Assembly (NCBI RefSeq): GCF_963678635.1
Contig: NC_087065.1
Location: 15,537,853 to 15,601,852, forward strand
DNA from: Symsagittifera roscoffensis
Lineage: Eukaryota > Xenacoelomorpha > Acoela > Convolutidae
Length of the DNA: 64,000 bases
Reading direction: 5' to 3'
A model generated the notes under the pieces. That model was not told the DNA's origin. It searched no databases and saw nothing but the letters and a program-made list of their open reading frames with translations. Within the stretch, counting starts at the first letter, position 1. Each line of letters begins with the position of its first letter. The position numbers were made by a program, and so were the translations under genes. Below are positions 10,378 to 19,029 of the stretch, one piece after another.

Positions 10378-12960
10378 TTGGATAAGTCAGGGCATCCTAT
10401 ACCCGGACACCCTGACCTTCCAGTAGAAACGGCCGCGGAGATAAAGGTTTTAGCCAGAGGCGAGCCCGTTCCGTTGGATCTGTTAGTACGATCCAATTTG
10501 GTACAACAAGAACTTAACAGGCTGGGTATAAACAGCATGGCCCTATTCAACGGGACGGTGAACGTGGCGCCGGACGTCATGGGAAAGCTCCGTGACTTGT
10601 TGGACAGGGAAGTGGATAGGCATGATCGTGAGTGGATGGAGACCATGCAGCGGTTGACTGTCACCGAGAGAACAGAGAAGAGGCCAGTGTCCATTCGCAG
10701 CCGAGGCGTTGAACCGGATTGCAGGTCGATAGTCTACCAGCTGGTGAGTTCGATGCCGAAGGAGGTCTTGTTGAGAACTTCGTTCACTGAATATGGGACA
10801 CTGAATCAGACCCAAGCCACTGAGGAAGTCAGGATCAAGTCAAAATCTAGCTTCGCGAGGAGAGTGCACTTCACGGATGCGAAAGAAGAATACGAGCCGA
10901 GCCCAGATTGTTCGTCAATGGACGAGACAATGTCCGGGGAGTCAGATACCTTAGATCCAGTCAAGGACGACTTGTCCGAGGAGTCAGACACCTTTGAGCC
11001 CGTGCAGGACGACTTGTCCGGGGAGAGGTTGACGAGACCACCTAGGGGCAGAGTTTTGTCCGGGGAGTCGGGTTCGAAGCGACCAATGGACAGAGTTTTG
11101 TCCGGGGAGTCGAGAAACATCTCAAACAACTCGGAATATGATGTTGGGGAATCAGTCGACTCAAGTGTTGACTCGAGGCCCCAGTCCTGGGACAACACAT
11201 CTGAAACAACTTCCAATTCCGATATGTCAGAGATCGCAATCCACTCCTTATTGGTAGACTGGAAGCAGCGCGGGCTGGACCGAGAAACGCATCAGGATCC
11301 AGACAGGGACAGATACACCTCAGATGAAGAGGGCACTGTGGTAGATAATGCCGCAGACGAACTCGAGCTGATAGCAGTTTCGAAACGCCCAACCAGATTG
11401 CTGCCACATGGTACGGTCGTCCGTACCAATCTGGAACCATCTGTGCAGGAAGCGACGCCTTTGAAAAAGATATGGTGTGTCAAGTTGATGGACGATGCTC
11501 ATGCTCCGGAGATAATGAGTGGACAAATGAACGTGGTAAAGACGTATTTGAAAGCCAGGTACAGGCTGTCGGATCTCCTAAGGGCTCAACGAAATGATAG
11601 AATGACGAGCAGTCTGAAGAGATGGATCGAGAATGGAGCACCTGACAAGGGAGACTTGGAAGAAGATAGCTACAAGATCTTGAAGCAATTCTATCTGAAG
11701 AGAAGCGACTTGTTGTACCTGAACAAGGACGGAATCGTAGCCTGCAAACGTAAAGAGGAGGACAAGGTCCTTTATAAATACAATTCAATAGTGTTACCAC
11801 AGTTGTACCAGACCGAATTGCTCTTTCGCTCACATGATCAGATGGGCCATCAAGGCGTGGACAAAGTGTATAACAAGATACAGAAACGATTCGAATGGCC
11901 GGGATTGAAGAAGGCTTGTGAGAAGTGGATCGCCGCATGCCTATCATGTCAGCAGGCGAAGGATCCCAGGAAACTAAGGTTCCCCCTACAGTCAATAGAA
12001 TCGTCAGGTTTCAACGAAGTGGTGCAAATTGATCATCAGAAAATCTGCATGACAGCAACGGGCTATAATCAGGTGCTGGTAATGATCGACCATTTTAGGA
12101 AGTATGCGGAGGCAGCACCCTGCATGACAGCATCGGCGGAAGAAACATGCGATCATTTGATAAATGTGTGGATAGCGAGGCATGGCTGCCCCATCACGTT
12201 CCAATCGGACAATGGCAAAGCATTCGTGGGTGATCTCACGAAGGAGTTAATGAAAAGGTCGCAGGTAGCGCAGGCCCACTCGACCACTTATCACCCACAA
12301 ACGAATGGCCTACATGGATGACTGGGACAAGCACTTGCCGCAAGTGATGGGTGCTTACAACAGCACGGAGCATTCCACCACGGGAATAAGTCCGCACATG
12401 ATGCTAACGGGTCATGAAAAAGCGCTCCCGTTGACGTTTTTCTACCCTGAATATGAGGGGAAGAGGACAGCACCGCAAACGTACGTGCGGGATGTTATTA
12501 GAAGACAGCAGGACCTCAATGACTTATGCAGGAGGAACACGCAACAGGCGCAAATTAGACAAAAAGGAGGTTTGATAAAAGGACAGCCGATGCGAAAGCC
12601 TACTCAGTTGGTGACTACGTCTGGGTGTTCCAGGAAGTGGTTCCACCAAAAGGAACCAAGAAATTATTAAAGAAATGGCGTGGTCCATTTCAGATAACAG
12701 AGGTGCACCAAGGAGGTCGTTTTTATCGATTGAGCACTGGAAGAGCAGCTCATTACGAAAATATCAAACCACACAATGCCTCGTCAGAGGACTGGTGCAT
12801 CCCAGCGGACATGCAAGAGGGAGACTATTTGATATCGGATCCTGCTTGTGAGGTGAATGAAAGGGGTACTCGCGACAAAAACGATGGGAATGAGGTGCTG
12901 GACGACTGCGACCTACCACTGGATCTGGTGTTGACCGAGCGAGTAGAAGTGGACGATTAA
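10378..12960 (+). pseudogene. pol: long linker plus integrase region of pol, with GPF module
   Basis: About 350 residues of charged, Ser-rich sequence precede the integrase, far more than usual. They contain five LSGES-like repeats (10928-11115). The integrase has the HHCC zinc domain (H-x4-H near 11830-11850, C-x2-C near 11938-11952). Its core has the first catalytic Asp in VQIDHQ and the second in FQSDNG. The C-terminus has KKWRGPFQI (about 12670), the GPY/F module. The protein would insert cDNA into the genome. It is broken as a coding unit. Confidence 0.88.
10928..11115 (+). repeat. five-fold TTGTCCGGGGAGT repeat inside the pol linker
   Basis: TGTCCGGGGAG words or close variants start near 10931, 10973, 11014, 11057 and 11099, about 42 bp apart, and encode (M/L)SGES. 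The same 12-mer recurs outside coding sequence at 13493 and at the edge of the 3' LTR (24025). Element B keeps three copies near 41478-41573. Confidence 0.75.
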
Positions 12961-13044
12961 ACTCTACCTTATGCCGAGGAAGACTGGGATTGCCCGGAAC
13001 AAATCAAAATTGACAACGGAATACAGCCTGACTTTCCGCTCACA

Positions 13045-13368
13045 ATGGAAACACGCCAGAGCAAAAGAGGAAGAAACAAGAAGAAATACAATCCGTACGG
13101 CGAGGATTTCGTTGTAGACAGAATAGTTGTAAGTGACGTCATGGACTCGCTAGTGGGACTGGACGCAGTGGCGATGCTAGAAGAAATCGACTTGGTGAAT
13201 GATATGGATCAAGATTGGATCGACGATCGATCAGAACCGGAAGTGGAGTTCGAACCAGAAGCGGAACAGACTCATGAGCAAGAACTAACGAACTTGCGCG
13301 TGCTCGAATGGCTTCATGATCTGCCGACATATCCAAAAAAAACGATTCTGACGATAAAGACGGCATAA
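13045..13368 (+). CDS. acidic 107-aa ORF after integrase
   Basis: A basic N-terminus (KRGRNKKKYNPYGEDF) is followed by a strongly acidic segment (EVEFEPEAEQ). Element B encodes a clear homologue at 59066-59330, so the protein sequence has been kept by selection at some time. It resembles the C-terminal tail of a pol polyprotein more than a separate gene. No known domain is recognised. Confidence 0.5.
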   Translation: METRQSKRGRNKKKYNPYGEDFVVDRIVVSDVMDSLVGLDAVAMLEEIDLVNDMDQDWIDDRSEPEVEFEPEAEQTHEQELTNLRVLEWLHDLPTYPKKTILTIKTA

Positions 13369-13462
13369 AATACATCAGTCATGACAATACTGAGTCCAAT
13401 TGGGTCGCACCAGATGGTCCTCTACGTGTTCAACAATCCAACCTCAATCTCCTGGACTTTGG

Positions 13463-13502
13463 GCGATCGACGGGGACGTCGATGGATATTTTTGTCCGGG
13501 GA
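13463..13502 (+). promoter_or_regulatory. internal copy of the sequence that precedes the 3' LTR (PPT-like)
   Basis: GCGATC, then GGGGAC, then GATGG, then TGTCCGGGGA recur in this order at 23998-24034, directly before the 3' LTR, where a plus-strand primer (polypurine tract) must lie. Element B has the same block at 59494-59537, after its pol. It may be a central PPT or a relic of an earlier 3' end. Confidence 0.5.
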
Positions 13503-13509
13503 TTGGGGG

Positions 13510-13975
13510 TAGGACTCACCCACACCGAAAATCTGATAATAAAAAAATTGAAATCGGCAAGAGAAACCGGAGAACTAGAGACAGAGGGCGAGAATGCTAA
13601 AAAAACCACCTTTTGGACGAGTTTTCGAATCGTATTTTGATCTACCGAACCATTATTCAAACAATATTGTCATAACCGACAGCGATTTCATACTCACGGA
13701 ACGCACGTGCGCTATAGCGATAACCGCGGACGTAAGCTTCAAAACAGCACTGGCTGATTCAACACGTAGATCCAAAGAGCTTGGTATTGGCCTTGACTCG
13801 ACTTAGGGATTTTTTGGTTGAGAGAGAAGTGACCTCTCTCTCGTTACCAGTATATGATCCTAATAGGGGAAAGCTACATCCGAGAGAGTTGTACGCACTT
13901 GTACATGTGATATTTTCAGAAACTGACATAGAGGTTTACTTACATAAAAAATACTATCTGAGCATATGCTAGGAA
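13510..13975 (+). other. short conserved ORFs between pol and the extra module
   Basis: Overlapping ORFs of 70 and 63 codons (13594-13806 and 13781-13972). The motif YSNNIVITDSDFIL also reads in element B near 59680-59720, so the region was once coding. No family is recognised. Confidence 0.35.
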
Positions 13976-14445
13976 TTGCATTTGGCGATAATAGGTTTTT
14001 ATTAAGTTACTTGACAAGAATTAGTGTCAGGTTTTATATTAGGTTAGGTTTTAGGTACAATATTAGGGATTAGATTTTATGTGATAATATAGATGTGTGA
14101 TGTTTATGTGTTTATGTGTTATGTTATTGTTATGATTTGTTTTATGTTTCGTGTCATGAAAGACCTAGAGTACTCCAGGTCATCAAGGTGACAGCGCTCA
14201 TTCGTGCTACCCTGACAAAGATACAGGTGGACGATCCACCTTGGTGCTAAATTTTTAAATCAGAATTGAGAAGAGAATTTCAATGAGAGTTTTAAAGAGT
14301 TGAATGATGTTGTATCCAAAAATGATGGTTTTAAGTCGCGACTTGTTTTTTAGATCTTGATTGATCAGAAATTGTTTGTTGAATCCATTGAATCAAAACG
14401 AGACAGGAAGACAGTGCACGACAGCAAGAATCAACACGATAAGAA
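13976..14445 (+). other. intergenic leader of the extra module, with conserved hairpin and 3' splice-like site
   Basis: T/G-rich, no ORF. A hairpin AGGTGG-ACGAT-CCACCT lies at 14225-14241. Element B has AGGTG/CACCT at 60298-60314, so pairing is kept while the sequence changed. ACTTGTTTTTTAG ends at 14353, 93 bp before the next ATG, and its counterpart in B ends at 60442. It looks like a nematode 3' splice site and could serve a spliced subgenomic mRNA. Confidence 0.4.
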
Positions 14446-15447
14446 ATGGGTGACACAAACGAACTTATGGAATTCCTCTCAGCGAGTCTAGGAGCGACTC
14501 TAGACGAGATCTATCAGCGGCTGATCGATTGTGGTTTTACACGAGAAGACCCGGGGCTGGCGATGTTTGTGGTCGCGCTCCTCAATGCATTAGGACGAGA
14601 GGGTCGAGGGAATCGCCCTACGGAAGTCGTGTTAATGTTGGCCTTCGGTGAGTCCGGGACCGCCGAGAGAGGTCGAAATCGACTGATGAGATGGCGGCGT
14701 GGAGAAATGTCTGGCCACGACCTGGCTCGTGAGCCAGGACTAGGTGAACAGAGGGACCACCGGCTAGGTGAGATGCCCTTACCAGTCCAACCGGCGCAGC
14801 CACTCATCGGAGCGAAGAGACAACGTGATGGGCCAGGCCCGTCACATTCGGTCGACTCTCCAACAGCTGCTCCTCCTTCGAAGAGAGTGAGGGTGAGTGA
14901 AATAGAGATCAGGACGTCCGAGACGATCGAGACGCTGGAGAAGAAGGAGAGAGATCAGAGCGAGCTGTGTGCCAAACTCCAGGAGTATAGGGCGATAGCT
15001 CGAGAAAGAGACGAATGGAAGAAGAAGTATGAAGATCTGCAGGTGGCCTACAAGGAGGATAAAATAAAGCACCTGAAGGAGCTGTGTATGGCGAAGGTGA
15101 GCCGAGTGTCACAGGAAGTTCTGGCGACAATGAAATCCTCGGAGGGATCCAGCGACACATGCCCCAGGACAAGAGTACAGGAGCTGTGTGCATCGAGAGG
15201 GCCCGAGGCTTTGGATTTACGTGCATCGAGAGGGCCCGAGGCTCCTCAGCAGACTCAACCGTCTGCTTCCAGTCAAAGGAACACGATACCGGACCCTTCT
15301 GACACATACCTCGCTCCTCAGTTCCAAGAATCGTTCAACCAAGTGGCCAGAGCAACAATGGATGAGATCAACCGAACCACTGGACGGACATTGGGTAGGA
15401 TCGTTCCTTCCCAACGTCGTGATCATTCATCCAATAGCTCGGAGTGA
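14446..15447 (+). CDS. 333-aa coiled-coil protein of the extra module (ORF X1), unknown function
   Basis: It begins at an ATG (MGDTNE) 93 bp after a splice-like site. Residues 1-70 look like a compact helical domain (LDEIYQRLIDCGF). Residues 70-145 are Arg/Pro-rich and probably disordered, with a basic patch (SKRVRV) near 145. Residues 150-215 form a coiled coil rich in Glu/Lys/Arg. The tail is Ser/Pro-rich and holds a direct repeat of ASRGPEA (DNA repeat near 15190-15243). No signal peptide or membrane segment is seen. The plan resembles an oligomerising cofactor, but I recognise no family. Element B keeps the N-terminus and coiled coil (60520-61190). Sequence appears open in element A. Confidence 0.6.
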   Translation: MGDTNELMEFLSASLGATLDEIYQRLIDCGFTREDPGLAMFVVALLNALGREGRGNRPTEVVLMLAFGESGTAERGRNRLMRWRRGEMSGHDLAREPGLGEQRDHRLGEMPLPVQPAQPLIGAKRQRDGPGPSHSVDSPTAAPPSKRVRVSEIEIRTSETIETLEKKERDQSELCAKLQEYRAIARERDEWKKKYEDLQVAYKEDKIKHLKELCMAKVSRVSQEVLATMKSSEGSSDTCPRTRVQELCASRGPEALDLRASRGPEAPQQTQPSASSQRNTIPDPSDTYLAPQFQESFNQVARATMDEINRTTGRTLGRIVPSQRRDHSSNSSE

Positions 15448-15462
15448 GCACCCCGCACGGTA

Positions 15463-18400
15463 GTGTCCTCGGGGACTGCGCATGGCAGAATCTTTCAAAA
15501 GTCCCGCGTGGTAGACATTAGGAAGAATCTGATGACACGTCACCAGTTCACGCAAGTAGCTGCGGAGCATCCTCGAGCCTGCCTGAATGACATGAGCTGG
15601 AACCCCGCTACGAGCGACCAGGTAATTCCCCCAGGGAGTCGCCACTTGATCATAGGAGACAGTTTGGTGAGGGATCTGAATGAGATCTTTGTCTATGGTC
15701 AGACTACCACTCTGTCCTTTGGAGGAGCCTCAGTGGCTCAGGTCACCAAGATGATGGAATTCCAGAGCGAGGATCACCTGGATACGCTGGTGATAATGCT
15801 GGGAACCAACGACGTCTCGAGAGCCCCAGTGACTCCGGAGAGCAAGTGGGAGCCTCTGTTGGTATGCCTCCTGAATGAACTGAAGGAGAAGTACAGGCCC
15901 AGGTTTGTGGTGCTGTGCACGATACCACAAAACCCGCTGGTGGGCACCACAGTGGCAGATTTCATGAATGGCAACGTGACACGGTGGAATGAAATGATCC
16001 GCAATCTGGTGGGAAACAACCCTGACGAGCTGCGACTTCTGGATCTCGAGAACATGCTGCGCATGATTGATCACATCGCGCTTACCAGAGATGGAATACA
16101 TTTCAACACCCAACGAGGGAGACACTGGGTCGATGATGTATTTCAGACGCAGTTGAGGGAAATTGAGCAGGAGTCGAGGGCGACCAGTTCTCTGGCTCGG
16201 ACCAGCTCGACCGGAGGAAGTAGAATAAAGGCAAGCGTGCCCGAATACCTCGTCAACCGCCTAGGGCCCTTGGCAATGGAGACGGCTGCAGCCACACCCG
16301 TCGCTCCGAGCTCAAACGTAAGAGAGAGGCTAGGGACTGCTCCTCCTCCCAGAACACAACCACTCGAAAGCCGACTCGGGAGATCAGTGGTTCAGAACAG
16401 GAATAACTCCCAGACCGTGTCTAGGAGGAACGATCCGCCCGCCACGGCAAACCCTGCTTCAGCAGCAGGACCGTCTACGAGCGCCGTGCCAGCGGAGGGA
16501 GTTGAACCAGGCAGCGTGCTGCTTTGGAACCGATCAGACCCTAGTCATTGGGGACAGTACAAGACGGACATGTCCGCGAAGTTGAACATGAATACCCTGA
16601 CGTGTCGGGAGAACGCAATGAAAATGATTGGCGGAGAAAGTCCCACAGTGTCGCGACCATATCGGATACCGGGCGTGGATTGGCTGCTAGCAGAGCAGGA
16701 GCAGTTCAGTTCCACGACTACGCTCCGGCACGCAGACTTGAATGGGTTGCCTCAGGACAATACCTTTGGACCTTTGAATACCCGGTCTCTTACGGACGTC
16801 CGACAGAGAGCCCGGGAACTGACGCCACCTGCTCGCAAGGGCAAGTTTCAGGCAGAGAACAAGCCCAATAACAAGCATCACAAGATGTACAGGCAGTTAG
16901 CTAAACCACCCGGTCAGACGCCTGGCGAGTATTCAAGGGACTACCCCCGAACGACCACGGTGGATGGAGATGACAAGAGATATGGGAAACTGGAGGCCCC
17001 AATAGGCGACGGCCTGTTTGCAGCTTACGATCCCTTAGAGATGAAAGCTGCAAAGTATCTGATTGTGACCAGTTCCGATTATCTCTATACGCCCCGTTCT
17101 CTCTTCTGGCCCGACGTGATTTTCTTGACGGCGCCTAAATTGGACTGGGGACAAGCAATAGGCATGATGATAAGTGTACGAAGAGTGGTCAGCATGGAGC
17201 CGCAGGTAATAGTGGTTGCAGGCTCAAATGATCATCTACAAAGCAGAGGCTTATTGTCACGTCTGACGGATGGATCGATCCCGAGTAACGAAGTTATAGG
17301 GGAGGCGATAATGACACTGCTCTCGGCGATGGCTGAGGTAGAAACAGCAGCAAAACAACGTTTCACCCAAAATGTAGCGAAGGTGGTCTTTGTGTTGTCA
17401 CCAGGGTACGCTGCATTGCCAGAACCTCTTCAGTTTGTGTACACGATGGTCATAACGATAGCAGAGGGGAGGTTCAACGTGATAATTCCTGCCCCGAACA
17501 GAGTGGTAGACCCAGACAATTACTACCCGTCCCGATCTGAGCTTCCCGCCGTTTGGGCTGATATTTCCAATGCCATACAGGGACTCAAAAATTGTAGCAC
17601 AACTCGGTTGGTGCTGGATGAGGTTCTGGGGTTGGAGCTGTCCAGCTTTGCCAGATTGCTGAAGTTAAGACCAGGGGTAGATGACGATCATCTGTTAGTA
17701 CAACAGGTGGCTGATGATCTCTGGTTCAGACAGATGGATCATGCCGAGAATGAGCAGGGCAGGACAGTCAGAAAGAACATGACGTCAGCGGAAGAAGATC
17801 TCATGGCAATGGCTTTGCGCACAAAGCCACACAACAACGTATGGTTGTACTTGTCACCAAGGCTGTGCACCTTGGGTGAGGACGCGTTCGAGCATGCACC
17901 GGCTGTGATAAAAGAGATACACGTGTATCTGAAGAACTTGTTTGATGCCCGGGAGTTAGCTGGGGGCATGATGTTGAAATTGATGCAGGACGTAAACACG
18001 ATGTCACTGGACAAGTTCCAAGCTGACGTGCTAGCCACGAGGGCACAGTATGAACGATCGGATGCCATCTTGGTTGGAATGGGAGTGGGATGGACGCCAT
18101 CCTTCCTGTCGACGTGCTATCCTAGGGCATCCCGGAACCTGATCGCGAGTTTCGTCAAGGACATCAGGAAGTTGTCGATTGGCCTGATATTAGCCCTATA
18201 CGTGACATTTGGTCATGAAAATTTCGTGAAGGGACCGGCGAATCTCTTCACCCAAGCGTTGGCAGATTTGAGATTGGATGGACTCCTGACTCTGATTTCC
18301 ATGACCTACGGTCGACTGGGTGATTTGCTTGTGCTGTTGCGTTACCCTGAACAACTACAGGGACCGAGTCGTGAGTTCAATGCACAGGTGGAAACCGCCT

Positions 18401-18963
18401 CGCTCAGGAAGATGAAAGACTGGAGGACTCTCCTGCTCCAATATCTCTTGCAACAAAACAGAAGCGTTTCGGGAGAAGATAAGGTGGCGACGGATGCGGG
18501 TGAGTGTAAGCAATATTGTGGCATGCCCTTGCTGACAGATTTGGCTTTAATGATGCGGGTCGATCCGTTGGCTCTGATTCACGGACTGCGGGAATTCGTC
18601 ACGGTGGTGTATGGACCGGTGATGTCTTTCGCGTTCCCGGACGTGCAGGCCAAGGCATACAGGAATTCTGTGTTGTATGTCAACCTGGTCTCAGTCGTGG
18701 ACTGTTCCGTGCTGAACTGGGTAGAGCAGAGGGAGTTGAGAGGGCTGGCCAGTGACGATAGGCTGTTCGGAAGAATAGCGGAGCCAGGTTGGGTGTTGAT
18801 GGATTTCAACAACCACTTCAAGTGCCGAATGGGCCAAGAGGACCTTTCTCACATCCAGTTTAACCCGAAGCTTTGGAATTTGAGACCAGTAGTGAAGGAT
18901 ACAGGAGCGGCTATGGGAGTCCCACTCCTACCAGAGGCCTATGCACACGCGAAAGAGAACTAG
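15463..18963 (+). CDS. 1166-aa protein with SGNH/GDSL hydrolase domain and a second SGNH-like domain (ORF X2)
   Basis: Residue numbers count from a GTG at 15463; the first in-frame ATG is at 15532 (residue 24), so the true start is unsure. Domain 1 (about 58-235) has the SGNH blocks: IIGDSL (Ser67), FGGAS (Gly87/88), MLGTND (Asn116) and DGIHFN (Asp210, His213). All catalytic positions of the esterase family are present. Residues 235-350 are Pro/Ser-rich. A second block (about 530-710) has VTSSDYL and VVAGSND (587-590), resembling blocks I and III, but no DxxH is evident. The C-terminal 450 residues are mainly helical and unrecognised. No signal peptide is seen. Esterase domains are known in ORF1 of CR1-type LINEs; in an LTR element this is unusual. 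Element B holds a decayed homologue. Confidence 0.75.
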   Translation: MSSGTAHGRIFQKSRVVDIRKNLMTRHQFTQVAAEHPRACLNDMSWNPATSDQVIPPGSRHLIIGDSLVRDLNEIFVYGQTTTLSFGGASVAQVTKMMEFQSEDHLDTLVIMLGTNDVSRAPVTPESKWEPLLVCLLNELKEKYRPRFVVLCTIPQNPLVGTTVADFMNGNVTRWNEMIRNLVGNNPDELRLLDLENMLRMIDHIALTRDGIHFNTQRGRHWVDDVFQTQLREIEQESRATSSLARTSSTGGSRIKASVPEYLVNRLGPLAMETAAATPVAPSSNVRERLGTAPPPRTQPLESRLGRSVVQNRNNSQTVSRRNDPPATANPASAAGPSTSAVPAEGVEPGSVLLWNRSDPSHWGQYKTDMSAKLNMNTLTCRENAMKMIGGESPTVSRPYRIPGVDWLLAEQEQFSSTTTLRHADLNGLPQDNTFGPLNTRSLTDVRQRARELTPPARKGKFQAENKPNNKHHKMYRQLAKPPGQTPGEYSRDYPRTTTVDGDDKRYGKLEAPIGDGLFAAYDPLEMKAAKYLIVTSSDYLYTPRSLFWPDVIFLTAPKLDWGQAIGMMISVRRVVSMEPQVIVVAGSNDHLQSRGLLSRLTDGSIPSNEVIGEAIMTLLSAMAEVETAAKQRFTQNVAKVVFVLSPGYAALPEPLQFVYTMVITIAEGRFNVIIPAPNRVVDPDNYYPSRSELPAVWADISNAIQGLKNCSTTRLVLDEVLGLELSSFARLLKLRPGVDDDHLLVQQVADDLWFRQMDHAENEQGRTVRKNMTSAEEDLMAMALRTKPHNNVWLYLSPRLCTLGEDAFEHAPAVIKEIHVYLKNLFDARELAGGMMLKLMQDVNTMSLDKFQADVLATRAQYERSDAILVGMGVGWTPSFLSTCYPRASRNLIASFVKDIRKLSIGLILALYVTFGHENFVKGPANLFTQALADLRLDGLLTLISMTYGRLGDLLVLLRYPEQLQGPSREFNAQVETASLRKMKDWRTLLLQYLLQQNRSVSGEDKVATDAGECKQYCGMPLLTDLALMMRVDPLALIHGLREFVTVVYGPVMSFAFPDVQAKAYRNSVLYVNLVSVVDCSVLNWVEQRELRGLASDDRLFGRIAEPGWVLMDFNNHFKCRMGQEDLSHIQFNPKLWNLRPVVKDTGAAMGVPLLPEAYAHAKEN

Positions 18964-19029
18964 CAAGCGTGGCTTTCTGGGACCAGGCCGCTGCCGGACC
19001 AATGCCCTCGATATCCACCGATAAGGAGG

